A stretch of 42,941 nucleotides of DNA, from the NCBI RefSeq assembly GCF_002899695.1, contig NZ_PPEL01000016.1:1-42941 (forward strand), read 5' to 3'. Source of the DNA: Rubneribacter badeniensis. GTDB taxonomy: Bacteria; Actinomycetota; Coriobacteriia; Coriobacteriales; Eggerthellaceae. Within the stretch, counting starts at the first letter, position 1. Each line of letters begins with the position of its first letter. Below, piece after piece: positions 1 through 8,688 of this stretch. A model generated the notes under the pieces. That model did not search any database. It was not told the DNA's origin and worked only from the letters and a program-made list of their open reading frames with translations. The position numbers and the translations under genes were made by a program.

Positions 1-47
1 GATGTGTATACGAGCCATCCCACTCTTCGCCCCTCGATCCCCCCTTC

Positions 48-98
48 CTCCTCTTTTTCCGAAAGCGCACAAAGGGGCTTTCGGAAAAGAGGAGTTTT
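48..98. terminator. Long hairpin with T-run, probable intrinsic terminator
   Basis: Two nearly perfect complementary arms (48-66 and 77-94, one unpaired T) enclose a 10-nt loop and are followed by TTTT at 95-98. The stem is about 18 bp, far stronger than chance. On the plus strand it would end a transcript entering from the left of the window, and it separates that unit from the MarR promoter further right. The upstream gene is not in view, so its partner is unknown. Confidence 0.6.
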
Positions 99-187
99 CG
101 GAATTGTCGGCGAAGCGATCGCTGCGCGGCAAAGAAGCGGCGCGCGAAGCAATTGCCCTCAAGGAGTTCGCAGGGGTTCAAGGAAAG

Positions 188-244
188 TAGTCCGAAATTG
201 GACTTTTTGCGCAGGATGCGCATATAGTCCGAAGTTGGACTATA
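188..244 (+). promoter_or_regulatory. MarR-type promoter with two embedded operators
   Basis: Two inverted repeats of the form AGTCC-N6-GGACT lie at 189-204 and 226-241; the second extends outward to 223-244. They are 37 bp apart. A promoter-like pair, TTGGAC (199-204) and TATAGT (223-228) with an 18-bp spacer, is built from the operators themselves: the -35 is the right half of the first and the -10 overlaps the left half of the second. A bound dimer would block RNA polymerase, so autorepression of the downstream marR-MFS pair by the MarR protein is likely. Binding is inferred from geometry and from the usual behaviour of MarR families. Confidence 0.7.
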
Positions 245-292
245 TTGAAGGGGAAGGAAGACGCGGAATCCGACGAGGAAAGGGTGGGCGAA

Positions 293-775
293 ATGGACGA
301 GTTCGACGAGCAGCGGGAGCTGGAGCGGCGCTTGGACGACCTGTATCGGGACTTCTTCCGCATGGACAGCCTGTACAGCGCGTTCGCGAAGCGCCACGGC
401 GAATCGTACCACGCGCTGGCGGCGCTTGACATCCTCGGCGAGCATCCCGACGGCATCAGACAGAAAGATCTGGTGAAGCTGATGTTCCTGCCGAAGCAGA
501 CCGTCGGCGCCATCATGGGCGGCTTCGAACGGCGCGGGCTGGCCGACCACCGCCGCGCCGCCGCGGACGGCCGCAGCAAGCTGCACTTCCTTACCCCTGC
601 CGGCGAAGCGTACCACCGCCGCGTGATCGGCGCGCTGCGTGACATCGAGCTGGAATGCGCCCGCCTCGTCGGCGCCGAGGACATGGGGCGGGCCCACGAC
701 ATCAACACGCGCCTCTTCGACGCTTTCGAAGAGGCGCTGAAGAAAGAGGATCGGAAAGACGAGGAAACGAGATGA
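293..775 (+). CDS. MarR family transcriptional regulator
   Basis: This 160-residue protein has the MarR layout: an N-terminal dimerisation helix rich in Glu/Arg, a winged helix-turn-helix at about residues 42-105 with recognition helix starting PKQTVGAIMGGF (residues 67-78), a basic wing (RRAAADGRSK) and a C-terminal helix. The ATG at 293 was chosen because GAGGAAAGGG sits just upstream; a TTG at 245 is in frame but falls inside the operator. Its stop overlaps the start of the MFS gene (ATGA), so both are co-translated. It most likely represses its own operon and releases DNA when the pump substrate or a related ligand is present. The ligand cannot be told from sequence. Confidence 0.88.
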   Translation: MDEFDEQRELERRLDDLYRDFFRMDSLYSAFAKRHGESYHALAALDILGEHPDGIRQKDLVKLMFLPKQTVGAIMGGFERRGLADHRRAAADGRSKLHFLTPAGEAYHRRVIGALRDIELECARLVGAEDMGRAHDINTRLFDAFEEALKKEDRKDEETR

Positions 776-2469
776 CGGAGCAGAAGAAGCAAACAGAACA
801 GACAGGGCGAAGGGAGCGAATCGACGGAACCGTCTCCGCGGCCACACCTGCGGCACCGTCTGCGGCGTCAACCGGCAGCAACACCGGCTTCGAACCCGTT
901 TCCGAAGCCGCAGCATCGAGCGGCAACCCCGCCTCCTCCGTCCCCGAAGCCCCCTCCGTCCTCTCCCAAGGCTCGGTGCTGGCGGTGTTCATCGGGCTTC
1001 TGGTGGCCATGATCGTAGGCTCGCTCGACCAAACCGTGGTGGTGACGGCGCTGCCCACCATCGTGGGCGAGCTGGGCGGCGCCACCCACATGCTGTGGGT
1101 CACCACGGCCTACGTGCTGGTCGCCACCGTCACCATGCCGCTCTACGGCAAGGTGGGCGACCTCATAGGCCGCAAGGGGCTGTTCATCGGCGCGCTTGGG
1201 CTGTTCGTCGCAGGATCGCTCGTCTGCGGCTCCACCACCTCGATGGAAGGGCTCGTGGCCGGCCGCGCCGTGCAAGGCCTGGGCGGCGGCGGGCTCATGA
1301 TACTCTCGCAGGCCATCGTGGCCGACGTGGTGCCGCCGCGCAAACGCGCGCTGTACCTGAGCGCCATCGGGCTGGCCTACGCCGTGCCTATGGTCATCGG
1401 CCCGCTTCTGGGCGGCCTGTTCACCGACACCCTCGGCTGGCGCTGGTGCTTCTGGATCAACGTGCCGCTGGCTGCCGTCGCCATCGTCACGGCCGTCATC
1501 TGCCTGCCGAAGCCGCGGCACAAGGTGGAGAACGCCACGTTCGACGTGTGGGGCACCGCCGCGCTGGCCGCAGCGCTCACCGCGCTCACGCTGGCCACCG
1601 CATGGGGCGGCGTGGAGTACGAGTGGACCTCGCCCGTCATCGTGGGGTTGGGCGCGGCCGCCGTGGCGGGCGGCGTGCTGTTCGTGCTGGCCGAGCGGCG
1701 CGCGAAGGATCCCATCATGTCGCTTGCGCTGTTCAAGAGCCGCAACTTCAACGTCTGCACCGTGGCGGGCTTCGTCAGCATGTTCGTGATGATGGGCGTG
1801 CTCACCTACCTGCCCACCTACTTGCAGATCACGCATGGCATGAGCGCCACCGCCGCCGGCTACATGGAGCTGCCCCTGAACATCGCGTGGTTCGCCTCGT
1901 CGCTGATCTCGGGATACGCGGTCAGCAAGCTGGGCACGTACAAGAAGCTCATGGTGGGCAGCTTCGTGCTGCTCGTGGCGGGCGTGGCCGTGCTCACCGC
2001 CATCACGGCAGACATCCCCATCGCCCTCATCGCCGTGGCGCTGGCCGTGATCGGCTTCGGCCTGGGGCTGAACTTCGAGATTCTGGTGCTCATCGTGCAG
2101 AACGAGTTCCCCGCGCGCGATGTGGGCATGGCCACCGCCGCCACGAACTTCTTCCGCGAGATGGGCACCACGCTGGGCGCGTCGGTGATCGGCATGCTGT
2201 TCACGAGCGGGCTTCTGCGCACGCTGCCGGAAAGCCTCGCCTCCGTGGGCGGCACGGATGTGCTGGGTACCGACGTGAACGCCATCACGCCGGCCATCGT
2301 GCGCGCGCTGCCCGAGGGCGTGCACGATGCCGTGGGCGCGGCCTACAACGACGCGCTGGCGCCCGTGTTCTGGTTCATGCTGCCGTTCGCCGTGCTGAGC
2401 GTGGTGATGATGGCGCTTCTGCGTGAGAAGCCGCTGGCGAACACGCTGGACGAGGATGCGGAAGGGTAA
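772..2469 (+). CDS. MFS multidrug efflux transporter, DHA2 (14-helix) family
   Basis: A 565-residue polytopic membrane protein of the EmrB/QacA type, which exports drugs in exchange for protons. The first roughly 60 residues are a Gln/Thr/Ser/Ala/Pro-rich cytoplasmic tail, longer than usual. TM1 follows (VFIGLLVAMIVGSLDQTVV) with the family motif around LDQTVVVTALPTIV. The loop 2-3 motif GKVGDLIGRKG and the TM5 motif (GPLLGGLF, residues about 206-213) are both present. The ATG at 772 overlaps the marR stop by 4 nt. It sits directly under MarR control, typical of substrate-inducible efflux. The substrate is unknown. Confidence 0.9.
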   Translation: MTEQKKQTEQTGRRERIDGTVSAATPAAPSAASTGSNTGFEPVSEAAASSGNPASSVPEAPSVLSQGSVLAVFIGLLVAMIVGSLDQTVVVTALPTIVGELGGATHMLWVTTAYVLVATVTMPLYGKVGDLIGRKGLFIGALGLFVAGSLVCGSTTSMEGLVAGRAVQGLGGGGLMILSQAIVADVVPPRKRALYLSAIGLAYAVPMVIGPLLGGLFTDTLGWRWCFWINVPLAAVAIVTAVICLPKPRHKVENATFDVWGTAALAAALTALTLATAWGGVEYEWTSPVIVGLGAAAVAGGVLFVLAERRAKDPIMSLALFKSRNFNVCTVAGFVSMFVMMGVLTYLPTYLQITHGMSATAAGYMELPLNIAWFASSLISGYAVSKLGTYKKLMVGSFVLLVAGVAVLTAITADIPIALIAVALAVIGFGLGLNFEILVLIVQNEFPARDVGMATAATNFFREMGTTLGASVIGMLFTSGLLRTLPESLASVGGTDVLGTDVNAITPAIVRALPEGVHDAVGAAYNDALAPVFWFMLPFAVLSVVMMALLREKPLANTLDEDAEG

Positions 2470-2515
2470 GGCGCGCCCGCGCGGCCCACGAGCCGGAGCG
2501 GGGAGCAGAGGTGCA

Positions 2516-2546
2516 GGCTGCCGCCAGCTGACGACCGACGGCAGCC
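2516..2546. terminator. Hairpin between convergent MFS and ispH genes
   Basis: GGCTGCCG (2516-2523) and CGGCAGCC (2539-2546) pair perfectly around a 15-nt loop, in the 85-bp gap where the MFS gene and ispH converge. There is no T-run on either strand, so termination is plausible but not certain. Confidence 0.4.
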
Positions 2547-2554
2547 CGCGCCGC

Positions 2555-3391
2555 CTACAGCGCTTCGAGGCGGGCGACCACGGCGGCGATGTGCGCCTCC
2601 GGCGTGGACGCGCCCGCCGTCACGCCCACGCTCTCGCACCCGGCAAACCACGCGGGATCCACCTCGTCGGGCGACTCGATGTGGTAGGTGCGCGGACACG
2701 AGGCCGCGCAGATGTCGGCGAGGCGCGTCGTGTTCGACGAATTGCGCCCGCCCACCACCACGATGGCGTCCACTTCCCCCGCCAGTTCGGCCGCGGCCTC
2801 CTGCCGCTGGCTCGTGGCAGAGCAGATCGTGTTCTTCACCTCAGGGTTCACGCCGCGCGCGCGCAGGGCCGCCTCCACGGCGTCGAGCGCCGCACGCGTC
2901 TGCGTGGTCTGCACCACCACGCCCACCGGCTCGCGCAGGCAGGCGGGCAGGTCGGCCGGGCAGGCGGCCACGAACACCTCCGCCCCCGCCTCGCGGGCGC
3001 ACGCCACCAGCCCCTCCACCTCGGGGTGCCCCGCCTCGCCAACCACGACGACGCGCCCCAGGCGCTCCCCCAGCTGGGCGGCCGCCTTCTGCGCGCGCGC
3101 CACATGCGGGCACGTGGCGTCCACCACGGGAAGCCCGCGCGAGGCGACCGCGCGGCGCACCGCGGGCGTCACGCCGTGGCTGCGGATGACTATGGAACCC
3201 GCATGCACGTCCTCCACATGTTCCACGGCGCGCACGCCGCGCGCGGCCAGATCGGCCACCACCTGCGGGTTGTGGATGAGCGGCCCCAGCGTGGAGGCCG
3301 CGCCTCCCCCCTCCACCGCCGCAAGCGCCATGTCGAGCGCGCGCTGCACGCCGTAGCACGCCCCCGCGTTGCGCGCCCGCACGACCCTCAT
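2555..3391 (-). CDS. ispH: 4-hydroxy-3-methylbut-2-enyl diphosphate reductase (IspH/LytB)
   Basis: This 278-residue cytosolic iron-sulfur enzyme catalyses the last step of the MEP pathway, HMBPP to IPP and DMAPP. The three cluster-binding cysteines are visible at C12 (GACYGVQ), C94 (DATCPHV) and C190 (NTICSATSQRQ). Substrate-site histidines are in LIHNPQ, RSHGV and GHPEVEG. Size is normal for the family. The start ATG at 3391 overlaps the plsC stop by 4 nt, and the family N-terminus MRVVRARNAGACYG fits this choice. It is the last gene of the tyrA-aroA-cmk-plsC-ispH run and is probably translated by coupling. Confidence 0.95.
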   Translation of the reverse strand: MRVVRARNAGACYGVQRALDMALAAVEGGGAASTLGPLIHNPQVVADLAARGVRAVEHVEDVHAGSIVIRSHGVTPAVRRAVASRGLPVVDATCPHVARAQKAAAQLGERLGRVVVVGEAGHPEVEGLVACAREAGAEVFVAACPADLPACLREPVGVVVQTTQTRAALDAVEAALRARGVNPEVKNTICSATSQRQEAAAELAGEVDAIVVVGGRNSSNTTRLADICAASCPRTYHIESPDEVDPAWFAGCESVGVTAGASTPEAHIAAVVARLEAL

Positions 3392-4278
3392 CGCGCCGAA
3401 CCGCCGTCCGCTTCGGCGGCCGGGGCCGCCTTGGCCGTGCCAGGCCCTTTGACAGCCCCGACGCCCGCCGCAACCTCCTCGGCGGCGCGCTCGGGCACGG
3501 GGTGCGCCGCGAACACGTCCGTGAAGTCGCGCCCGTTCGGGAACAGCGCCCGCATGTCCACCTGCTCGCGCGGCACGCGCAAGGACAGCGCGAAGCATTC
3601 GCGCATGGCGTACCAGGTGCAGCCTTCCAGACGGTCCTCTTTCGGCAGGAAATCGAAGTCCTCCACGAGGACGGGGTTGCCGTACTCGATGGTGATCTTA
3701 GGGAAGCGGAAGCGCTCGCCCTTGCGCTTCACGAGCTCGGCGTTGCGCACGGTCATGGGCAGGATGGGGGCCTTGCCCATCTTGGCGATGAACGCCGCGC
3801 CCGAGTGGATCTCGGGCGTCTTGGAGCCCTTGCCGCGGCGCGTGCCTTCGGGCAGGATGCCCACCACCTCGTTGTTCTTCAGCATGCGCGTCGCGCGCTT
3901 GATGGCCGTGCGGTCGGCTGCGTCGCGCTTGATGGGAAACGCCCCCACGCGCGAGAGGATCTGGCCCACCAGGCCGTGCGCGTTGTCGAACAGGCTCTCG
4001 CGGCCCATGAAGCGCACCCACTGCTTCGGACGCGTGGCCAAATACATGAACGCCACGTCCAGAAACGACGTGTGGTTCGCCACGACCACGACGCCGCTTC
4101 TGCCGTCGAAGGCGCGAATGCGCTCGCGATGGTCCACGCGGTAGCGGAAGCACACCTTGAACACGCACGACAAAAAGCCCCAGATGACGTTGCCGGCCCA
4201 ATGCGGCACCTGCCGCTCTTCCGACGTGCCGCCCAGCGGCATGTCCCACATCTTCTCGTAGGGCAAGACGACGCTCAT
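3388..4278 (-). CDS. plsC: 1-acyl-sn-glycerol-3-phosphate acyltransferase (PlsC family)
   Basis: A 296-residue membrane-associated acyltransferase that would convert lysophosphatidic acid to phosphatidic acid in phospholipid synthesis. The catalytic HX4D motif is NHTSFLD (residues 68-74) and the phosphate-binding motif is PEGTRRGKG (143-151). A hydrophobic stretch near residues 28-45 could anchor it. The C-terminus (residues ~265-296) is an Ala/Pro-rich tail of little predictive value. It overlaps cmk upstream and ispH downstream by 4 nt each. The cmk-plsC-ispH order suggests shared growth-linked expression. Other PlsC-fold acyltransferases exist, so the acyl acceptor is by family inference. 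Confidence 0.88.
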   Translation of the reverse strand: MSVVLPYEKMWDMPLGGTSEERQVPHWAGNVIWGFLSCVFKVCFRYRVDHRERIRAFDGRSGVVVVANHTSFLDVAFMYLATRPKQWVRFMGRESLFDNAHGLVGQILSRVGAFPIKRDAADRTAIKRATRMLKNNEVVGILPEGTRRGKGSKTPEIHSGAAFIAKMGKAPILPMTVRNAELVKRKGERFRFPKITIEYGNPVLVEDFDFLPKEDRLEGCTWYAMRECFALSLRVPREQVDMRALFPNGRDFTDVFAAHPVPERAAEEVAAGVGAVKGPGTAKAAPAAEADGGSAR

Positions 4279-5012
4279 CGCACGCCCTCCCCCGCCCGCA
4301 CGCGCCCGTCGGCATCGCCCGCCCCGGCGGCGCCGGGCCGCGCGAGCGCCTGGCGAGCAAGCGCGCAGATGTCGTCGATCACGTCTTCGATGTAGCGGCC
4401 CGTGGAGTCGAGGCGCACCGCGTCCTCGGCGGGCTTCAGCGGCGAGGCCGCCCGGGACGAGTCGATGTCGTCGCGTCGGCGGATGTCGGCGAGCACCTCC
4501 CCGTAGTCGATGGATCCCACCCCGCGATCGACGTTTTGGCGCACGCGGCGATGCGCGCGCTCCTCGGCCGACGCGGTGAGGAACACCTTCACCGAGGCCT
4601 CGGGGAACACCGCCGTGCCGATGTCGCGGCCCTCCACCACGTAGTCGCCCGAACGCCCGATGCGCCTTTGCTGGGCGACGAGCGCCTCGCGCACGGCGGC
4701 CACGGCCGACACGGGGCTCACGGCGCGGTCGATCTCGGCCGTGCGGATGGCCGTGCTCACGTCCGCGCCGTCGATGGCGACCCCTTTGGGCATGGGGTCG
4801 CCCGGCTCGTGCACGAAGGACACCTCGCGTTCGCGCGCGATGCGCCCGAGCCCTTCGGCGTCATCGAGGGCGACGCCGTCCGCGAGCGCCCGCCAAGCCA
4901 CCGCGCGGTACATCGCGCCGGTGTCGAGGCAGGAGAATCCGAGCCTTTTGGCCACGGCCTTCGCGACCGTGGACTTTCCGGCCCCGCTCGGGCCGTCGAT
5001 GGCGATGATCAT
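4275..5012 (-). CDS. cmk: Cytidylate kinase
   Basis: A 245-residue P-loop kinase phosphorylating CMP and dCMP to the diphosphates. The Walker A loop GPSGAGKST is at residues 7-15, followed by the family segment LDTGAMYRAVAWRAL (29-43). The motif VEGRDIGTAVFPEA and the lid region RRDDIDSSRAASPLKPA are both typical of Cmk. The start ATG at 5012 overlaps the aroA stop (ATGA), and its own stop overlaps plsC. The aroA-cmk pairing is common in bacteria. A short Ala/Gly-rich tail follows the conserved domain. Confidence 0.95.
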   Translation of the reverse strand: MIIAIDGPSGAGKSTVAKAVAKRLGFSCLDTGAMYRAVAWRALADGVALDDAEGLGRIAREREVSFVHEPGDPMPKGVAIDGADVSTAIRTAEIDRAVSPVSAVAAVREALVAQQRRIGRSGDYVVEGRDIGTAVFPEASVKVFLTASAEERAHRRVRQNVDRGVGSIDYGEVLADIRRRDDIDSSRAASPLKPAEDAVRLDSTGRYIEDVIDDICALARQALARPGAAGAGDADGRVRAGEGVR

Positions 5013-6343
5013 CGTGCCAACCTTTCGATGTCGAAGAGGAATCCGGGATAGCTCACCTTGACCGCGTCGAAGTCCCTCACCTCGACGGGGGCCGTGCCGC
5101 ACAAGCCCGCAAGCGCCCAGGTCATGGCGAGGCGATGGTCGCCCTTCGAGTCGAAGGCCGCCCCCGAGGGCGTGCGCAGGCCGGGCCGGCCTTCGATGAC
5201 GAGGTCGTTGCCCTCCTCCCATGCGTCCACGCCGAGGCGCGCAAGGCCCTCCACGACAGCGGCCAAACGGTCGGTCTCCTTCACGCGCAGCTCGCCCACC
5301 TCCCGAAACACCGTCACGCCGCGCGCGTGCGCTGCCACGAGGGCGAGCACCGGCACCTCGTCGACGATGGAGGCGATCTTCTCGGCCGGAACCTCGCAGC
5401 CATGCAGATCCGGCGTGTGGCGCACCTCGATGACGCCGTAGGGCTCCTTGCCCGCCGCGCCCGTGCGGCACACGCTCACGTCGGCGCCCATGCGCTCGAG
5501 GGTGCGCACGAAGCCGATGCGCGCGGGGTTCAAGCTCACGTCCTCCACGCGAACGGAGCTGCCGGGCCGCACCGCCGCCGCGCACACGATGAACGCCGCC
5601 GACGAGGGGTCTCCCGGCACGCGCACCTCGCACGCCTTGAGGCGCGCGGGGCCGGTCACGCTGGCCGTGCGGTCGGCGGCGGTGGTGTCCACGCCGAACT
5701 CGGGCAGCATGAGCTCGGTGTGGTTGCGAGAGGGGGCCGGCTCGTTCAGGACGGTGACGCCCTCGGCGAAGACGCCGGCCAAGAGCACGGCGGTCTTGAG
5801 CTGCGCGGAGGCCATCGGCGCGTCGTAGGCGATGGCGCGCAGGCGCCGCGAGCCGCACACGGTGATGGGCAGCGTCTCGCGCCCTTCGGGCAGAAACCGC
5901 GCGCCCATCTTCATGAGCGGCGCGGTGATGCGGCGCATGGGACGGCGCACGAGCGACTCGTCGCCGGTGAGCTCCACGCGCACGTCCCACGGCGCGAGCA
6001 CGCCCATGAGCAGACGCGCGGTGGTGCCGGAGTTGCCGCAGTCGATGGGCCCGTCGGGCTGGCTCGGCCCGCGCCCGCCCCAGCCGGTCACGGTGCCCGC
6101 GAGGCTGCCGTCGGGCTGCTTTTCAAGCGACGCCTCGGCGCCGAGCGCGCGCACGGCGCGGATGGAGGAGCGCACGTCCTGGGAGTCGAGCACGCCCGAA
6201 AGGCGCGACGTGCCCTCGGCCATCGCCGCGAACAGCACGGCACGGTGGGAGATGGACTTGTCGCCGGGCACGCGAATGGAACCGCGAAGCGGCGCGGGAA
6301 GAGGTGCCGCGACGATCGTCGCGGAGGCTTGATCATGCGACAT
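5009..6343 (-). CDS. aroA: 3-phosphoshikimate 1-carboxyvinyltransferase (EPSP synthase)
   Basis: This 444-residue enzyme joins shikimate-3-phosphate and PEP in the shikimate pathway. Seen motifs are PGDKSISHRA near the N-terminus, the NSGTTARLLMG loop, and KETDRLAAV, which holds the conserved Lys/Glu/Arg of the active site. Two ATGs are possible, 6349 and 6343. GGAG sits only 1 nt before the first but 7 nt before the second, so MSHDQ at 6343 is preferred. It overlaps the end of tyrA by 11 nt, so prephenate and EPSP steps of aromatic amino acid synthesis are translated together. Confidence 0.95.
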   Translation of the reverse strand: MSHDQASATIVAAPLPAPLRGSIRVPGDKSISHRAVLFAAMAEGTSRLSGVLDSQDVRSSIRAVRALGAEASLEKQPDGSLAGTVTGWGGRGPSQPDGPIDCGNSGTTARLLMGVLAPWDVRVELTGDESLVRRPMRRITAPLMKMGARFLPEGRETLPITVCGSRRLRAIAYDAPMASAQLKTAVLLAGVFAEGVTVLNEPAPSRNHTELMLPEFGVDTTAADRTASVTGPARLKACEVRVPGDPSSAAFIVCAAAVRPGSSVRVEDVSLNPARIGFVRTLERMGADVSVCRTGAAGKEPYGVIEVRHTPDLHGCEVPAEKIASIVDEVPVLALVAAHARGVTVFREVGELRVKETDRLAAVVEGLARLGVDAWEEGNDLVIEGRPGLRTPSGAAFDSKGDHRLAMTWALAGLCGTAPVEVRDFDAVKVSYPGFLFDIERLAR

Positions 6344-7517
6344 GGGCATGCTCCTTCGGCGTCAGAGGGCTGAACGACACCGAGAACCCCGCGTCGATGA
6401 GGCGCGAGGACAGCTGGCCGACGTCGCCCTCGTCGGTGAGCACGAGGCTGAGCACGGCGCTGTCCTCGGTGACGTGGTCGATCTCGATGGACTGGATGTT
6501 GCACCCCGCCGAGCTGGCGTGCGTGGTGACCTCGGCCACCACGCCGGGACGGTCCTCCATGGGGATGCGCACCTCCAGCAGGCGCTCGGTCGAGGGCACC
6601 CACGCGGCGGGCAGCGCACGGCGCGCCTCGGCGGCCTCGGCCAGAAGCGCGGTGAGCCGCGCGCGGTCGCCCGAGGCGAGGGCGTCGGAGAACGACGCGA
6701 TGATGCCCCGCATCTCCTCGAGGCCCGCCGAGAGCGCGTCTTTGTTGTCGAACGCGATGCCGCACCACAGCTCCGGAGAGCCGGCGGCGATGCGCGTGGT
6801 GTCCTTGAAGCCGCCGGCGGCCAGGCGCATGAGCGCCTGCTGGTCGTCGGCGTGGCGGCTGGCCAGCTGCACGAGCGAGGAAGCCACGAAATGCGGCACG
6901 TGGCTCACCACGGCCACCGCCTCGTCGTGCTCCTCGCGCGGAAGGACCACGACGCGCGCGCCGAGCGAGGTGATGAGCTCGTGCATGCGCGGGAAGTGCT
7001 CGGCCGGCGTGCCCGCATCCGGACAGAGTATCCAGTGCGCGCCCTTGAACAGGTCGGGCCGCGCCCCGTCGATGCCGCTTCTCTCCGAGCCGGCCATGGG
7101 ATGCCCCGGCACGAAGTTCTCGGGATGCGGCAATATCCGCGCCGCGAGCTCGCAGACGCGCTTTTTCGTGGATACCGTGTCGGTGACGATGCCGCGATAA
7201 CCCCACGAGGCAAGGCGCTCGAAGTGCCCCTCGAGCGCATCCGCCGGCGCGGCGAGCACCGCGAGGTCGCAGCCGGCCTCGACGAACTCCCGAAAAGCCG
7301 CGTCGTCGGGATGCGCGGCCTCGCTCGCCCATCCGCGCTCGAGCGCCTCGGCGCGCGTGCGCGCGTCCACGTCGACGGCAAGCACCTCCGTATCCGGATG
7401 CGCCTCGCGGACAGCGGCGGAAAACGATGCGCCGATCAGGCCGAAGCCCACGACGGCGATGCGCCTGAACCCCGCCTCGCCCGATCCCTCCCTGTGCGCT
7501 GCGTGCATGCGAGCCAT
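6333..7517 (-). CDS. tyrA: Prephenate dehydrogenase with C-terminal ACT domain
   Basis: A 394-residue NAD-dependent enzyme converting prephenate to 4-hydroxyphenylpyruvate for tyrosine synthesis. The Rossmann motif VVGFGLIGASF is near the N-terminus. Conserved prephenate-binding segments include PGHPMAGSE and the helix around HFVASSLVQLA. The last ~75 residues form an ACT domain (EVRIPMEDRPGVVAEV onward), the usual site of tyrosine feedback. The ATG at 7517 follows GGAAGGAG at about 11 nt; an ATG at 7508 is an alternative. It opens the overlapping block with aroA, cmk, plsC and ispH. Confidence 0.92.
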   Translation of the reverse strand: MARMHAAHREGSGEAGFRRIAVVGFGLIGASFSAAVREAHPDTEVLAVDVDARTRAEALERGWASEAAHPDDAAFREFVEAGCDLAVLAAPADALEGHFERLASWGYRGIVTDTVSTKKRVCELAARILPHPENFVPGHPMAGSERSGIDGARPDLFKGAHWILCPDAGTPAEHFPRMHELITSLGARVVVLPREEHDEAVAVVSHVPHFVASSLVQLASRHADDQQALMRLAAGGFKDTTRIAAGSPELWCGIAFDNKDALSAGLEEMRGIIASFSDALASGDRARLTALLAEAAEARRALPAAWVPSTERLLEVRIPMEDRPGVVAEVTTHASSAGCNIQSIEIDHVTEDSAVLSLVLTDEGDVGQLSSRLIDAGFSVSFSPLTPKEHAHVA

Positions 7518-7605
7518 GCGATGCGACACTCCTTCCTCCGACCGTGCGCGACGGCCCTGTCGTTCAAAAGCGGCCTCGACGCGCCGCTTCGGCACCATTC
7601 TAGCA

Positions 7606-8457
7606 TTAATCTCTGCCCAAGGCCGCCGCGTGCAGCGCGGCCACCTCCTCTGCGGAAAGCTCCCGCCACTCGCCCCTCGGCAAGCCTCCCAGCCCAAGCG
7701 GACCGAAGGAATCGCGATGCAGGGCGACCACCGGATGGCCGACGGCCGCGAGCATGCGCTTCACCTGGCGCTTGCGGCCCTCGCATAGGGCCACGCGAAC
7801 GATGGAGCGCGCCGCCGCACGTCCCTCGCACACGGCGGCGTACTCCTTCGAGGAGCGCGGCGGCGCGGCGGGCGGCATGTCGAGAAGGCGCTCGGCGCGG
7901 CGGGCGGCCGCCCCCTCGAGCAGACGCACGTCGGCGGGCCGGGTGGGGCCGTCGTCCAAATCGATGCCGCGGCGCAGGCGCGCGAGCTCGCGCTCGGCCG
8001 GACGGCCCTCGACGCAGGCCAGGTAGCGCTTCGTCACGTGGCGCTTCGGATGCAGAAGGCCGTTGCCCAGCTCGCCGTCGGTGGAGAACAAAAGCAGCCC
8101 CGTCGTGTCCGCGTCGAGCCGTCCCACCGGGAACAGCCCCGGATGGCGATCCGTCGGCACGAGGTCTGCCACGGTCGGACGGCCCTGCGGATCGGACATC
8201 GTGGTCACGTAGCCGGCGGGCTTGTGCAGCATGAGGGTGACCGGCCCGTCCGCGAGGCGAACCGCCCTGCCGTCCACGGCGACCTCGTCCACGCGCGGAT
8301 CCACCTTGCTGCCGAGCTCGGTGACGACGCGCCCGTTCACGGTGACGCGGCCCGCCGTCATGAGGTTCTCCGACCCCCGCCGGCTCGCCACGCCCGCGCG
8401 CGCCAGAAACTTCTGCAGCCGCATGGGCACGACGCGCGCACCGGTGCTTTCGTCCAT
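7606..8457 (-). CDS. rluB: Ribosomal large/small subunit pseudouridine synthase, RluB/RsuA family
   Basis: A 283-residue rRNA-modifying enzyme. It begins with an S4 RNA-binding domain (MRLQKFLARAGVASRRGSE, residues 12-30), then the catalytic core with GRLDADTTGLLLFSTDGEL, where the Asp of GRLD-x-DT is the catalytic residue of this family. A KRQVKRML motif near the C-terminus is also typical. The ATG at 8457 has a perfect GGAGGA 6 nt upstream. Position just behind scpA-scpB is the classical scpAB-rluB arrangement, which favours RluB over RsuA; the exact rRNA target is inferred from that context. Confidence 0.88.
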   Translation of the reverse strand: MDESTGARVVPMRLQKFLARAGVASRRGSENLMTAGRVTVNGRVVTELGSKVDPRVDEVAVDGRAVRLADGPVTLMLHKPAGYVTTMSDPQGRPTVADLVPTDRHPGLFPVGRLDADTTGLLLFSTDGELGNGLLHPKRHVTKRYLACVEGRPAERELARLRRGIDLDDGPTRPADVRLLEGAAARRAERLLDMPPAAPPRSSKEYAAVCEGRAAARSIVRVALCEGRKRQVKRMLAAVGHPVVALHRDSFGPLGLGGLPRGEWRELSAEEVAALHAAALGRD

Positions 8458-8586
8458 CACAGGTCCTCCAAAGTCAGCGAGGGTTTCCGCAGTGCCCCGC
8501 ATCGACGCGTTTCGCAGCCGAGCGCGCCTCCGTACCGAACAGGCCGGTGGCTTGCTCGGCGCCGCGCCCTGCGTCCGAGCGGACGC

Positions 8587-8611
8587 GCCTTGCGCGCTTG
8601 CCGCGCAAGGC
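8587..8611. terminator. Perfect GC hairpin downstream of scpB
   Basis: GCCTTGCGCG (8587-8596) pairs perfectly with CGCGCAAGGC (8602-8611) around a 5-nt loop. It lies in the 231-bp gap between the scpB stop and the rluB start. There is no T-run, as often in GC-rich genomes; it may end or attenuate the M50-scpA-scpB transcript. No credible gene was seen in the rest of the gap. Confidence 0.4.
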
Positions 8612-8688
8612 CGAGAGCGCCGAAGCGGAGTGCCGCGGAGACCCGCAGCGTCAACCGGTTCCGCCGCTTGGCAGGGCGGCGAAGCGGA

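Noticed and set aside
2-429. Plus-strand frames at the left edge
   Set aside because: They run through the terminator-like hairpin and the MarR operators and have no motif or ribosome-binding site.
868-2325. Long open frame antisense to the MFS gene
   Set aside because: Its composition (runs of His, Arg, Gly, Ala) is the normal shadow of a GC-rich gene. The same applies to long frames opposite aroA, the ABC-F gene, metK, rpoD, gltX and priA.
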